A stretch of DNA of 64,000 nucleotides from Shinella zoogloeoides. Its GTDB lineage: Bacteria > Pseudomonadota > Alphaproteobacteria > Rhizobiales > Rhizobiaceae. The DNA is taken from positions 124,001 to 188,000 of the forward strand of contig NZ_CP093529.1 of assembly GCF_022682305.1 (NCBI RefSeq). Direction: 5' to 3'. Of the stretch, positions 44,500-53,882 are shown piece after piece (position 1 is the first letter of the stretch; each line of letters begins with the position of its first letter). The translations under genes were made by a program, and so were the position numbers. Under the pieces are notes generated by a model. It was not told where the DNA came from. It worked only from the letters and a program-made list of their open reading frames with translations, and did no database searches.

Positions 44500-44894
44500 G
44501 CATGATGGACCACGCGAAAGACCTGCCGGCCTGGGCCGCCATCGCCGTTTCCGCCTTCCTCGTGATCGGCTCCGTCCTTACGCTCATCGGCGCGATCGGC
44601 TTTGCCCGCCTGCCGACCTTCTACGAGCGCATCCATGCCCCGACGCTCGGCACGAGCTGGGGAACGGGCGGCATCGTCATGGCCTCGATGATCTTCTTCA
44701 CGGTGCTCGGCACGCGGCCTGTCGTGCATGAAATCCTCGTCGGCATCTTCGTCACCGTCACCACACCCGTTACGCTGATGCTGCTCGCCCGCGCCGCGCT
44801 CCATCGCGACCGGGCGGAGGGCAATCCGCAGGTGCCTGCGGAGGCGCCCGTCGAGCCGCCGGCGGACGAGGGACTGCCTGCCCCGGGGGAATGA
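44496..44894 (+). CDS. phaG: Cation/proton antiporter subunit G (PhaG/MrpG)
   Basis: A 132-residue MnhG family membrane protein with three spans and the signature GAIGFARLPTFYERIHAPTLG. The C-terminal about 30 residues are Pro/Glu-rich and probably cytoplasmic. It is the last gene of the pha operon. After it, 44944-44964 can form a hairpin (AATCCGCC/GGCGGATT) but there is no T-run, so termination here is not certain. The remaining 190 bp to ftsK hold an AT-rich patch likely to carry the next promoter. Confidence 0.93.
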   Translation: MSMMDHAKDLPAWAAIAVSAFLVIGSVLTLIGAIGFARLPTFYERIHAPTLGTSWGTGGIVMASMIFFTVLGTRPVVHEILVGIFVTVTTPVTLMLLARAALHRDRAEGNPQVPAEAPVEPPADEGLPAPGE

Positions 44895-45084
44895 TCCCCG
44901 CGCAATTCTTCGGAAAATTTTTGTAGCGGTCCGACACGCTCGCAATCCGCCCCGCAGGCGGATTCGAGATGGCCTGAAACGGGATTTGTCGAAGGTTTCT
45001 GGTCCGCTCCAAAGACATTGTTAACCTTCATTTTCTAACCATCTACGCATCCCTATCGGCAATGATCGTCGAGATTTCAGGTTC

Positions 45085-47817
45085 ATGCGTATTTCCAGAA
45101 CAAACTTCTATCCCGTCCTCGAAGCCGAAGGAGAGAATGACGAGCAGGTCTCGTATTCCTCCCATGAAAACAGCGGCTTGATCGAGCAGGCTCCGCACGC
45201 GGAAGCCTGGTATGCCGAAGACCAGCCCGCAGCCAACGATGACGAGGACTATCGTCCCCGTTTCCGTTCGCCCGCCCTGCGCAGCTACGATCCCGGCCAA
45301 TATGCCGACGGTAGCTGGGAGAGCCATTTCTACATGGCGCCGAATGTCCGCTTCACGCGCACGCCGGACAAGATCGCGGCCAAGATCGAGGAAGCTGCTG
45401 CCGAGGAACTGGCGCGGCTCGAACCTGCCGTCGAGCAGCCGGCCATGCTGCCCCCCGTCCAGATGCAGCCGACGCCCCAGCCGCCGCAGCTCCCGCCGCA
45501 ATCCCAGCCGGTGCAGCCTTCCCATGCCGAGCTGCTGCAGCGCTTGCGCGAAGCGCTCGACGATCGTCGCCGCCGCTTCGAGGAGCAGCAGGCGTCGGTT
45601 GCGGCGCAGCCCGTCGATCCGGTGCCACAATTCGTCCAGGCGGTCGTGTCGGCTGCGACGAACAGCGTGCCTGCCGATGCCGATGTCGTCTTCAAGCCCG
45701 CTCCGGCATTCCTGACCGCGCCGAAGCCTGTTCCCGCCATGCCTGTCGCTCCCGTCGCGCCGCCTGCCGTGAAAGCGGACGTGCGCGAGGCGATCCGCCG
45801 CTTCGCCCATCTCTCCGACCATGCCTTCTTCGAGACGCTGGCGCCGGAGGAGATTGTCGCCGACGTGCCGGCCCGGCCCGCGGTCACCGTCGTGCGGATG
45901 CCGCTTCCTGTCGCTGCGCCCGTCGCCGTCGCGGCTCCCGTTCCTGCGCCCGAAAAGCGCGAGGAGCCGTCTTCCATCGCCGCGCTCTTCCGGGTCGTCG
46001 AGTGCCGCCCGGCCGTTATGCGCCCGGTGCCCGTCGCAACGGCGGTTATGCTCCCCGAAGTGAAGCCGGAACCCGTTGCCGCTGTCGCGATCCCGGCCGT
46101 CGAAACGGTTGCCGACGTCATTCCGGCCGTCGAGGACATCAAGCCGGTCCCCGTTGCCGTCACCCCGCCCGCCGTCGTCGAGCCTGTCCGTGAAACGCCT
46201 TCGTCGGTTCTGTCGCGCGCCCGGCCGTTCCAGGTCACCCTTGCGACGCCCACCGCCGACACCTACGAATATCCGCCGCGCGATCTCCTGCAGGAGCCGC
46301 CGCGCACCGTCGGCTTCGTGCTGACGCAGGAGCAGCTGGAGCAGAATGCCGGCCTGCTCGAAAGCGTGCTGGAAGATTTCGGCGTTCGCGGCGAGATCAT
46401 CCATGTCCGCCCCGGCCCCGTCGTCACGCTCTACGAATTCGAGCCGGCGCCGGGCGTGAAGTCCTCCCGCGTCATCGGCCTTGCCGACGATATCGCCCGC
46501 TCCATGTCGGCGCTCTCGGCGCGTGTCGCCGTCGTGCCCGGCCGCAACGTCATCGGCATCGAACTGCCGAACGCCACCCGTGAGACCGTCTATTTCCGTG
46601 AGATGATCGACTCGCCGGACTTCGCCAAGACCGGCTTCAAGCTGCCGATCTGCCTCGGCAAGACCATCGGCGGCGAGCCCGTCATCGCGGAACTCGCGAA
46701 GATGCCGCACCTGCTCGTCGCCGGCACCACCGGTTCGGGCAAGTCCGTCGCCATCAACACGATGATCCTGTCGCTGCTCTACCGGTTCCGCCCGGAAGAA
46801 TGCCGCCTGATCATGGTCGATCCCAAGATGCTGGAACTGTCGATCTACGACGGTATCCCGCATCTCCTGACCCCCGTCGTCACCGATCCCAAGAAGGCCG
46901 TCATGGCGCTGAAATGGGCGGTGCGCGAGATGGAGGACCGTTACAGGAAGATGTCGCGCCTCGGCGTTCGCAATATCGACGGCTACAACAACCGCGTTGC
47001 TGTCGCCCGCGACAAGGGCGAGTCCATCTCGATCAGCGTCCAGACCGGCTTCGACAAGGGAACCGGCGAGGCGATCAACGAGGAGCAGGAACTCTCCCTC
47101 GAGCCGATGCCCTATATCGTCGTCATCGTCGACGAGATGGCCGACCTGATGATGGTCGCCGGCAAGGAGATCGAAGGGGCGATCCAGCGTCTCGCCCAGA
47201 TGGCCCGCGCCGCCGGCATCCACCTGATCATGGCGACGCAGCGTCCGTCCGTCGATGTCATCACCGGCACGATCAAGGCGAACTTCCCGACGCGCATCTC
47301 CTTCCAGGTGACGTCGAAGATCGACAGCCGCACCATTCTCGGCGAACAGGGTGCCGAACAGCTCCTCGGTCAGGGCGACATGTTGCACATGGCCGGCGGC
47401 GGGCGCATCTCGCGCGTCCACGGCCCGTTCGTTTCCGACGAGGAAGTCGAGAAGGTCGTGCTGCACCTGAAGGCCCAGGGCCGTCCGGAATATCTGGAGA
47501 CGGTGACGGCGGACGAAGAGGAAGAAGAGGACGAGAAGCCGGCTGCCGGCGGTGCGGTCTTCGACAAGGGCGACATCGCCTCCGAAGACGGCGACGACCT
47601 CTACGAGAAGGCCGTCAAGGTCGTCATGCGCGACCGCAAGTGCTCGACCTCCTATATCCAGCGCCGTCTTGCCGTCGGCTACAACCGCGCCGCATCCCTC
47701 GTCGAGCGCATGGAGAAGGAGGGCCTCGTCGGCCCCGCCAACCATGTCGGCAAACGCGAGATCATCACCGGTGAGCGTGGCGGCTTCCAGCCGCCGGAAG
47801 CGGACGACGCGGAATAA
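45085..47817 (+). CDS. ftsK: FtsK/SpoIIIE-type DNA translocase without N-terminal membrane segments
   Basis: A 910-residue protein. Residues 1-410 are acidic then Pro/Ala/Val-rich, with no hydrophobic span at all. The alpha domain begins about residue 420 ([21 protein letters not shown]). The RecA-like motor has Walker A GTTGSGKS at 547-554 and Walker [17 protein letters not shown]-terminal gamma winged-helix domain (about 845-900) has [25 protein letters not shown], which in FtsK reads KOPS sites and contacts XerD. The motor looks complete. The lack of the four-span anchor suggests a soluble or indirectly recruited paralogue acting in chromosome dimer resolution. It is monocistronic, followed by a strong terminator. 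Confidence 0.92.
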   Translation: MRISRTNFYPVLEAEGENDEQVSYSSHENSGLIEQAPHAEAWYAEDQPAANDDEDYRPRFRSPALRSYDPGQYADGSWESHFYMAPNVRFTRTPDKIAAKIEEAAAEELARLEPAVEQPAMLPPVQMQPTPQPPQLPPQSQPVQPSHAELLQRLREALDDRRRRFEEQQASVAAQPVDPVPQFVQAVVSAATNSVPADADVVFKPAPAFLTAPKPVPAMPVAPVAPPAVKADVREAIRRFAHLSDHAFFETLAPEEIVADVPARPAVTVVRMPLPVAAPVAVAAPVPAPEKREEPSSIAALFRVVECRPAVMRPVPVATAVMLPEVKPEPVAAVAIPAVETVADVIPAVEDIKPVPVAVTPPAVVEPVRETPSSVLSRARPFQVTLATPTADTYEYPPRDLLQEPPRTVGFVLTQEQLEQNAGLLESVLEDFGVRGEIIHVRPGPVVTLYEFEPAPGVKSSRVIGLADDIARSMSALSARVAVVPGRNVIGIELPNATRETVYFREMIDSPDFAKTGFKLPICLGKTIGGEPVIAELAKMPHLLVAGTTGSGKSVAINTMILSLLYRFRPEECRLIMVDPKMLELSIYDGIPHLLTPVVTDPKKAVMALKWAVREMEDRYRKMSRLGVRNIDGYNNRVAVARDKGESISISVQTGFDKGTGEAINEEQELSLEPMPYIVVIVDEMADLMMVAGKEIEGAIQRLAQMARAAGIHLIMATQRPSVDVITGTIKANFPTRISFQVTSKIDSRTILGEQGAEQLLGQGDMLHMAGGGRISRVHGPFVSDEEVEKVVLHLKAQGRPEYLETVTADEEEEEDEKPAAGGAVFDKGDIASEDGDDLYEKAVKVVMRDRKCSTSYIQRRLAVGYNRAASLVERMEKEGLVGPANHVGKREIITGERGGFQPPEADDAE

Positions 47818-47896
47818 CACCTGATCCCGGCCGTTGATGGTTCCGCGGCCGGGGCGCGCAATAGTCCTATTTATCTGAATCCGAATGGATTTTCGC

Positions 47897-47927
47897 AATC
47901 CGGCCTGCACCTGCGGGCCGGATTTTT
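47897..47927 (+). terminator. Rho-independent terminator after ftsK
   Basis: ATCCGGCC (47898-47905) pairs with GGCCGGAT (47916-47923), loop TGCACCTGCG, followed by a run of five T. It lies 80 bp after the ftsK stop. A second GC hairpin nearer the gene (CCCGGCCG/CGGCCGGG around 47825-47855) lacks a T-run. Confidence 0.8.
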
Positions 47928-48070
47928 ACCGTTTCCGCAAGAAATTTATTTCCGCCGCTCCATTTAATCGATTTGGCCTTTGATGGGGTCTTTCAGGCCT
48001 GTTGCATATGGCGGACGATGAGTGAATAGTGCCGCCAACCCTAAGAAATCTGCATCCAAGGAGGACAGGA

Positions 48071-49114
48071 ATGGCATTGATCACCATGCGGCAATTGCTC
48101 GATCACGCAGCGGAGAACGACTACGCACTGCCCGCATTCAACGTCAACAACCTGGAATATATCCAGGCGGTCATGCGCGCGGCGGATGCCACGGACTCCC
48201 CGGTGATCCTGCAGGCGAGCCGCGGTGCGCGCTCCTATGCCGGCGATGCCTTCCTGCGTCACCTTATCCTCGGCGCGGCCGAGGAGTATCCGCATATCCC
48301 GATCTGCCTGCATCTCGACCACGGCGACCAGCCCTCCACCTGCATCTCGGCCATCACCAACGGCTTCACCTCCGTCATGATGGACGGTTCGCTGCTCGCC
48401 GACGGCAAGACCGTTGCCAGCTACGAGTACAATGTCGATGTGACCGCCGAAGTCGTGAAGATCGCGCATGCGGCCGGCGTTTCGGTCGAGGGTGAGCTTG
48501 GATGCCTCGGCAACCTGGAAACGGGCGCGGGCGACAAGGAGGACGGCCACGGCTTCGAGGGCAAGCTCTCCCGCGAGGAACTGCTGACCGACCCGGACCA
48601 GGCGCTCGACTTCGTTTCCAAGACGGGCGTCGACGCGCTCGCCGTCGCCATCGGCACCAGCCACGGCGCCTACAAGTTCACCCGCGCGCCGGACGGCGAC
48701 ATCCTGTCGATCGACACGATCGCCAGGATCAACAAGAAGCTGCCGAACACCCATCTCGTCATGCACGGCTCGTCCTCTGTTCCGCAGGATCTGCAGGATC
48801 TCTTCACCACCTATGGCGGCGAGATGAAGCAGACCTGGGGCGTGCCGGTCGCCGAAATCCAGAAGGCGATCCCGCTCGGCGTGCGCAAGGTCAATATCGA
48901 CACGGACCTGCGCCTTGCCATGACCGGCACGATCCGCAAGAACTTCAAGGAAAAGCCGGACAATTTCGACCCGCGCAACTACCTCAAGCCGGCGACCGCC
49001 CGCATGATGGAAGTCTGCAAGGAACGCTTCGAGGCTTTCCGCACCGCCGGCAAGGCCTCCAGCATCCGCGTCAAGCGCCTGCCCGACATGGCGAAGTTCT
49101 ACGCTACGAAGTAA
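48071..49114 (+). CDS. fba: Fructose-bisphosphate aldolase, class II
   Basis: A 347-residue zinc-dependent aldolase of the Calvin-cycle-type (CbbA/FbaA) subgroup. The catalytic aspartate Asp83 and zinc ligand His84 sit in LHLDHGD, with other metal ligands at His198 (GTSHGAYK) and His232 (MHGSSSV). The phosphate-binding segment is [14 protein letters not shown]. It splits or condenses fructose 1,6-bisphosphate in glycolysis and gluconeogenesis. AAGGAGG lies 6 nt before the ATG at 48071. No other carbon-fixation genes are present in the window, so a central carbon role is more likely. A terminator follows. Confidence 0.95.
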   Translation: MALITMRQLLDHAAENDYALPAFNVNNLEYIQAVMRAADATDSPVILQASRGARSYAGDAFLRHLILGAAEEYPHIPICLHLDHGDQPSTCISAITNGFTSVMMDGSLLADGKTVASYEYNVDVTAEVVKIAHAAGVSVEGELGCLGNLETGAGDKEDGHGFEGKLSREELLTDPDQALDFVSKTGVDALAVAIGTSHGAYKFTRAPDGDILSIDTIARINKKLPNTHLVMHGSSSVPQDLQDLFTTYGGEMKQTWGVPVAEIQKAIPLGVRKVNIDTDLRLAMTGTIRKNFKEKPDNFDPRNYLKPATARMMEVCKERFEAFRTAGKASSIRVKRLPDMAKFYATK

Positions 49115-49137
49115 GCCGCTTCCGGCTCATCCTGACA

Positions 49138-49172
49138 CCCTCCCGGTCTTCCGCCGGGAGGGTTTTGTTTTT
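49138..49172 (+). terminator. Rho-independent terminator after fba
   Basis: CCCTCCCGG (49138-49146) pairs perfectly with CCGGGAGGG (49154-49162) with a 7-base loop, followed by TTTTGTTTTTT. It lies 24 bp after the aldolase stop. Confidence 0.92.
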
Positions 49173-49281
49173 TGCGCCGCATGCCCGCACGAATCCGTTG
49201 CGGGCGGACGAGCCTGCCCGTAAAAGATTGCGACCCATACGGAAGCGGAATGCCGCGATGCGCGGCCGGTGCGAGGACGAC

Positions 49282-50430
49282 ATGAGCGTGGAACAGGCCC
49301 TGACGATCGCTGACCTCAAGAAGCAGGCGCGCCGTCGCGTGCCGAAGATGTTCTTCGATTATGCCGATTCCGGCGCCTGGACCGAAGGTACCTATCGCGC
49401 CAACGAGGAGGACTTCCATAAGGTCAAGCTCCGCCAGCGCGTGCTTGTCGATATGACCGACCGATCGCTGGAAAGCGAGATGATCGGCGAGAAGGTCTCC
49501 ATGCCCGTGGCGCTCGCGCCGACCGGCCTCACCGGCATGCAGCATGCCGACGGCGAGATGCTCGCCGCGCAGGCGGCCGAGGCGTTCGGCGTGCCCTTCA
49601 CGCTCTCCACCATGAGCATCTGCTCCATCGAGGATGTGCGTTCCGTCACCACGAAGCCCTTCTGGTTCCAGCTCTACGTGATGCAGGACAAGGACTTCGT
49701 CCATAACCTCATCGACCGCGCCAAGGCGGCCGGCTGCTCGGCCCTCGTGCTGACACTCGACCTGCAGATCCTCGGCCAGCGCCATAAGGATTTGCGCAAC
49801 GGCCTTTCCGCTCCGCCGCGCTTCACCCCGAAGCATGTGTGGCAGATGGCGACGCGGCCCTTCTGGTGCCTCGACATGCTGGGCACCAAGCGCCGCACCT
49901 TCGGCAACATCGTCGGCCACGCCAAGGGCGTCACGGATCTCTCGTCGCTCTCCTCCTGGACCTCGGAACAGTTCGACCCGCAGCTTTCGTGGAAGGACAT
50001 CGAGTGGATCCGCGACCGCTGGGGCGGCAAGCTCATCCTCAAGGGCATCCTCGACGAGGAGGATGCGCGCATGTCGCTCGGCAGCGGGGCGGATGCGATC
50101 ATCGTCTCCAACCACGGCGGTCGCCAGCTCGACGGCGCGGCCTCCTCGATCAGCATGCTGCCGCGCATCGTCGATGCGGTGGGCGACAGGATGGAAGTGC
50201 ATCTGGACGGCGGCATTCGCTCGGGCCAGGACGTGCTGAAGGCGATCTGCTACGGCGCCAAGGGCACCTATATCGGACGTCCTTTCCTCTACGGCCTCGG
50301 TGCGGGTGGCAAGGCAGGCGTGCACCGCGCGCTGGAGATCATCCGCAAGGAACTCGACGTCACCATGGCGCTGTGCGGCGAACGCGACCTGAAGAACCTC
50401 TCGCGCGACAACCTGCACAAGGACGTTTAG
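49282..50430 (+). CDS. lldD: FMN-dependent alpha-hydroxy acid dehydrogenase (L-lactate dehydrogenase type)
   Basis: A 382-residue TIM-barrel flavoprotein of the LldD/glycolate oxidase family. The catalytic base is His278 in VSNHGGRQLDGA. FMN contacts include PVALAPTGLTGMQHADGE and HLDGGIRSGQDVLKAICYGAKGTYIGRP. The WFQLYVMQDK segment contains the substrate tyrosine, and KGIL supplies the flavin-binding lysine. The start at 49282 has GAGG 6 nt upstream. It oxidises L-lactate or a similar 2-hydroxy acid, passing electrons to the quinone pool. It stands alone, with no lactate permease beside it. Confidence 0.92.
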   Translation: MSVEQALTIADLKKQARRRVPKMFFDYADSGAWTEGTYRANEEDFHKVKLRQRVLVDMTDRSLESEMIGEKVSMPVALAPTGLTGMQHADGEMLAAQAAEAFGVPFTLSTMSICSIEDVRSVTTKPFWFQLYVMQDKDFVHNLIDRAKAAGCSALVLTLDLQILGQRHKDLRNGLSAPPRFTPKHVWQMATRPFWCLDMLGTKRRTFGNIVGHAKGVTDLSSLSSWTSEQFDPQLSWKDIEWIRDRWGGKLILKGILDEEDARMSLGSGADAIIVSNHGGRQLDGAASSISMLPRIVDAVGDRMEVHLDGGIRSGQDVLKAICYGAKGTYIGRPFLYGLGAGGKAGVHRALEIIRKELDVTMALCGERDLKNLSRDNLHKDV

Positions 50431-50445
50431 GCGGGCCGGCGCGGT

Positions 50446-50856
50446 TTACGCCGCCGGGGTTCCGGCGGCGGCCAGCAGGATCGCCAGTCCGAGATGGGTC
50501 AGGTGATGCAGGCTCTGGTCCGCGCCGAAGAGCCACCAGAAACCGGCCTGCCGGGGCGTTACCCGCATGCGCCGGGCGGCAAGGCTCTTCAGCCGGTCGA
50601 TGAGGCCGTGCAAGATGGCGTCGGCAAGGCCCAGCCAGGCGAGCGGCGGCGCGACGGCGAGAAAAAGCGCGGCGGTCATCGCGCCATGCACGCCGGCATG
50701 GGCGGCAAGCGGCGGCAGCCAGCCCCGCGGTTTCTCCTTGCCCGCCGCCATCCAGTCCGTCTGGAAGAGGAAATCGGCAAGGAAGTGCTTGGCGAGGAAC
50801 GCCGCCGAGGCGGCGGCGATCCACAGGGTTGAAATTTGGTCCGGTATGTCGATCAT
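50446..50856 (-). CDS. DUF3307 membrane protein
   Basis: A 136-residue membrane protein with four hydrophobic segments. The DUF3307 features KHFLADFLFQTDWMA, AHAGVHGAMTA, HGLIDRLK and GADQSLHHLTHL contain several membrane-embedded histidines and aspartates. The family has no established function. It is convergent with lldD, with 15 bp between stops, and lies upstream of nothing on its own strand. Its start at 50856 is 28 bp from the end of the epimerase gene, so the two may be cotranscribed. Confidence 0.85.
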   Translation of the reverse strand: MIDIPDQISTLWIAAASAAFLAKHFLADFLFQTDWMAAGKEKPRGWLPPLAAHAGVHGAMTAALFLAVAPPLAWLGLADAILHGLIDRLKSLAARRMRVTPRQAGFWWLFGADQSLHHLTHLGLAILLAAAGTPAA

Positions 50857-50884
50857 TGCGCTCCCGTACCGATAGGCCGGATCG

Positions 50885-52126
50885 TCAGTTGCCGCCCGCC
50901 TCGATGATGCCCTTCGTCAGGCTGCCCGTCGCCGGATAGAGCGGGATCAGGCAGGCCTGCAGCGCATGATAGATGTCGCCCTTGCCGGCGAACAGGGTGT
51001 AGCTCGGCGCAAGGTCCTCGGTCAGTTCTTCATGCCAGCCGCCGCGATCCTGGTCGAGGAAGTGGCGGGAGATCGTGTCCCAGATGGTGCGATACCAGGT
51101 TTCGTGGAAATCGTCCGGCATATGCTCGCAGAGGAATGCGGCCGCGCCGGCGCCTTCGGCGATCGGCCACCAGAACTTGTAGCGCTTGGCCGGCTCGTCA
51201 TTCCAATCGAGCGTATAGAAGAAGCCGCCCTTCTCCTTGTCCCAGCCGAGCGTGACGGACTGGGCGAAGAGCGCTCTCGCGGCCTCCGGCATCCAGGCGT
51301 GCTTCCTGCCGCCGAGCGCGTAGAGCTGGAGGATGAGGCGCGCCCATTCCAGCCAGTGGCCGGGAGTGGTGCCGGCCGGGCGGAACATCTCGTGGCCGCT
51401 ATAGTCCTTGTCCAGAACCCAGTTTTCGTCGAAATGCTCGGGCACGCGGAAGCCGTTTTCGCCCGCGCGGCGGCGGATGAGGAGGTCGGCGATGCTTTCG
51501 GCCTTGTCGAGATAGCTTCTCTCGCCCGTCGCCTCGAAGGCGGCCATCAGAGCCTCGGTGAGATGCATGTTGGAATTCTGGCCGCGATAGCCGGGAACCG
51601 GAGTCCAGTCCGCCTCGAATTCCTCCGCGATGGCCCCGTGTTCGCGCTCCCAGAAGCGCTCTTCCAGGATCTGCGTGATGTCGGCGATCATGCGGTCGGC
51701 GTCCGGATGGCCGGCGACCTTGGCGCTGGAGGCGGCGAGCAGCACGAAGGCATGGCCGTAGCCCTGCTTGCTCGTGTCGAGCAGGCCGGAATTGTCGAGC
51801 GACCAGTGGTAGCCGCCGCGCTCGTGATCGCGGTGCTTTTCCCAGAGATACTTCATGCCGTGGTCGACGATCGCGTCCGAACCGGGACGGCCGAGCAGGC
51901 TGCCGATGGCGAAGCAATGCACCATGCGGGCCGTGGAATGGATGCCGCGCACCGGATTGCCGGGATTGATCGGCCGGCCCTCCGCGTCGAGCTCATGGAA
52001 ACCGCCGAGCGGATTGAAGGCCCGGTTCTGGAAGAAGTCGAACAGGCGGTTCGCTTCCCGCCAGAGCCATTGACGGTGGTAGTCGCGCTTGCGCCAGGCC
52101 GTGCCGAGCTGTCCCGTTTCGCCCAT
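50885..52126 (-). CDS. AGE-family sugar epimerase/isomerase
   Basis: A 413-residue (alpha/alpha)6-barrel enzyme of the N-acylglucosamine 2-epimerase / YihS / mannose isomerase family. Active-site histidine segments are recognisable in RGIHSTARMVHCFAIG, GQNSNMHLTEALMAAFE, PGHWLEWARLI and GGWHEEL. The start at 52126 has AAGGAG 8 nt upstream; the frame is open to 52294 but without a ribosome site. It interconverts mannose/fructose/glucose-type sugars or a sulfo-sugar; the exact substrate is not evident. It is read away from a long 357-bp promoter-rich gap. Confidence 0.9.
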   Translation of the reverse strand: MGETGQLGTAWRKRDYHRQWLWREANRLFDFFQNRAFNPLGGFHELDAEGRPINPGNPVRGIHSTARMVHCFAIGSLLGRPGSDAIVDHGMKYLWEKHRDHERGGYHWSLDNSGLLDTSKQGYGHAFVLLAASSAKVAGHPDADRMIADITQILEERFWEREHGAIAEEFEADWTPVPGYRGQNSNMHLTEALMAAFEATGERSYLDKAESIADLLIRRRAGENGFRVPEHFDENWVLDKDYSGHEMFRPAGTTPGHWLEWARLILQLYALGGRKHAWMPEAARALFAQSVTLGWDKEKGGFFYTLDWNDEPAKRYKFWWPIAEGAGAAAFLCEHMPDDFHETWYRTIWDTISRHFLDQDRGGWHEELTEDLAPSYTLFAGKGDIYHALQACLIPLYPATGSLTKGIIEAGGN

Positions 52127-52483
52127 GATGCGTTCTCCTTCTTCTCGGTCCGCATAGTCTTTTCCGGTGCCGGGGCATGCCTGAACGCGGGCGGGGAGCG
52201 CCGTGGCGTGGGGATCACGCACGGCCTGCAACGCTCGCGATGACGGCTGGCCTCGACAGATGGGGAGGGTTTTATGACCCAGAAAGAAGTGCATCGCAAC
52301 CCGCGGGCCGTACGGTTCGGCCGGCCGGCGGCGGGAACGCGAATTTACGATTGCGGCGAAAATGAGAAAAAATAGCCTACCAATCTTATAGGGATACTAT
52401 ATGAATATGCGGAGAGAGCGGGCGGAGATGACATTCCGCCCCAAGGGAGCGCCTTCAGGACTCCCAAGCAAGGAAAGATGGCG
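52127..52483. other. Divergent intergenic region between the epimerase and the 52-residue protein
   Basis: It starts GC-rich, then holds an AT-rich patch at about 52340-52410 with -10-like elements (TATAGG, TACTAT) reading rightward. The 5' leader of the small protein carries a hairpin GGCGGA (52421-52426) with TCCGCC (52435-52440). No supported gene is seen in this region on either strand. Confidence 0.55.
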
Positions 52484-52642
52484 ATGAGCAATGCGAATCT
52501 CGACGGCCGTTCCGCAGCAGGCGCTTTCGGCGCCCTGAATACGCGTCGGGCGCGTCGTGCCGAGCGTCAGATTCTCGTCAACAATGTCGCCGTCGCCGGT
52601 GCCTTCCTCTTCGTCAGCGCCGTCGTCTTCGGCCTCGTCTGA
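52484..52642 (+). CDS. Uncharacterised 52-residue single-span membrane protein
   Basis: A short gene missed by length filters. The ATG at 52484 has AAGGAA 8 nt upstream (an ATG at 52478 is too close to it). The product starts MSNANLDGRSAAGAFGAL, has a basic stretch NTRRARRAERQ at residues 20-30, and ends in a hydrophobic helix at about 33-52 (VNNVAVAGAFLFVSAVVFGLV). The arrangement is that of a tail-anchored inner-membrane small protein. Third positions are strongly GC, as in real genes here. It has its own AT-rich promoter region and a leader hairpin. The function is unknown. Confidence 0.72.
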   Translation: MSNANLDGRSAAGAFGALNTRRARRAERQILVNNVAVAGAFLFVSAVVFGLV

Positions 52643-52743
52643 CACCTCCATCCGCCGTCATCGTCATAGGTGAATTGTGCCGGCTATCCGGAAGGGTGGC
52701 CGTATGCGTGATCCTTTGCGTGCTCGAAAAGAGCGCGCTCCGT

Positions 52744-52757
52744 GCATTTAATAATGC
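52744..52757. promoter_or_regulatory. Candidate LysR-type operator upstream of the NMT1-type importer
   Basis: GCATT-TAAT-AATGC is a perfect 5-4-5 dyad with an ATT...AAT core. It lies 84 bp before the binding protein start at 52841, within a 198-bp gap. The LysR gene at the end of this cluster is the obvious candidate binder; that link is inferred. Confidence 0.45.
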
Positions 52758-52840
52758 TTTTCGGAAACGTCTTCTTCGCTTTTGATACCCGTGGGAAGCA
52801 GGCTCTGGGAGGTGCCGGCTACCGTTTTGGGAGGAACAAG

Positions 52841-53836
52841 ATGAAGAATACGACGGATAAGGCGCGCCTGCTGCTCGGCGCGTCGGTTGCACTTCTGTGC
52901 TCGGTGGCGATGGCGGCGGCCGAGGACCTCCAGAAGGTCACCTTCATGACGAGCTGGTATGCGCAGGCCGAACATGGCGGCTTCTACCAGGCCAAGGCGA
53001 CGGGGCTTTACGAGAAGGCGGGCCTCGACGTCACCATCAAGATGGGCGGGCCGCAGATCAACGGCATGCAGCTTCTGCTCGCCGGCGAGACCGATTTCTA
53101 CAACGGTTTCGATTTCCAGGTCCTGAGCGGCGTCGAGCAGAAGCTGCCGGTCAAGGCGGTTGCCGCCATGTTCCAGCACGACGTCAACGGTATGCTGACC
53201 CACAAGGACGTTTCGAGCCTCGAGGGCCTCAAGGACAAGACCCTGATGATCGCGACGACCGCCCGGGCATCCTGGTGGCCGTGGCTGAAGTCCAAGTACG
53301 GCCTCCAGGATTCGCAGGTCAAGCCGTATACCTTCAATGTCCAGCCGTTCCTCGTCGATCCGCAGGCGGCCCAGCAAGCCTTCCCCAGCTCCGAGCCGTT
53401 CACGCTCGAGCAGCAGGGCGTGCCCTACAACTTCTTCCTCTTCGCCGACGAGGGCTATCCGCCCTACGGCATCACGCTCGTCACGCGCACGGATGTCATC
53501 GACGGCAAGCCGGATGTGGTGGAGAAGTTCGTGCGCGCCTCGATCGAGGGCTGGAAGAGCTATCTCGCCGATCCGTCGGCCGGCAATGCGCTGATCAAGC
53601 AGGCCAATCCCAAGATGACCGACAAACAGCTCGCCTTCGCGCTGAAGCGCATGAAGGAACTGGGCCTTGTCGCCGGCGGCGACGCGGCGACGGACGGCAT
53701 CGGCATCATGAAGGAAGAGCGCTGGAAGGCGAGCTACGACTACATGGTCTCCGCCGGCCTGCTGAAGGCCGAGACGAACTGGAAGGACGCCTTCACGACC
53801 GACTACGTGAAGGACCTGAAGATCAAGCCGGATTGA
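52841..53836 (+). CDS. NMT1/THI5-like ABC transporter binding protein
   Basis: A 331-residue periplasmic binding protein of the ThiY/SsuA/NMT1 group. The signal peptide covers about residues 9-28 (LLLGASVALLCSVAMAAA). The mature start KVTFMTSWYAQAEHGGFYQAKATGLYEKAGL is the NMT1 hallmark. GGAGG lies 6 nt before the ATG at 52841; an upstream open frame to 52742 is rejected. It heads a cluster with an ATPase, a permease, an adenine-deaminase-like amidohydrolase and a LysR regulator. Ligands of related proteins include pyrimidine precursors, nucleobases and sulfonates. The amidohydrolase suggests a ring or amide-containing nitrogen compound. Confidence 0.9.
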   Translation: MKNTTDKARLLLGASVALLCSVAMAAAEDLQKVTFMTSWYAQAEHGGFYQAKATGLYEKAGLDVTIKMGGPQINGMQLLLAGETDFYNGFDFQVLSGVEQKLPVKAVAAMFQHDVNGMLTHKDVSSLEGLKDKTLMIATTARASWWPWLKSKYGLQDSQVKPYTFNVQPFLVDPQAAQQAFPSSEPFTLEQQGVPYNFFLFADEGYPPYGITLVTRTDVIDGKPDVVEKFVRASIEGWKSYLADPSAGNALIKQANPKMTDKQLAFALKRMKELGLVAGGDAATDGIGIMKEERWKASYDYMVSAGLLKAETNWKDAFTTDYVKDLKIKPD

Positions 53837-53882
53837 GGCAAGGATGGCCCCTCTGGCACTTTCAAGGAAGGTCGAAAACGAC

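Noticed and set aside
44944..44964. Terminator after phaG
   Set aside because: The 8-bp hairpin AATCCGCC/GGCGGATT is real but lacks a T-run, so I do not call it a terminator.
45043..47910. A 955-codon open frame on the minus strand opposite ftsK
   Set aside because: Shadow of the ftsK reading frame; Asp/Gly/Arg-rich composition and no recognisable motif.
52643..52840. TPP riboswitch upstream of the NMT1/THI5-like importer
   Set aside because: Neither the CTGAGA nor the ACC...GAACCTGATC core of TPP riboswitches is present, so thiamin-precursor control is not supported.
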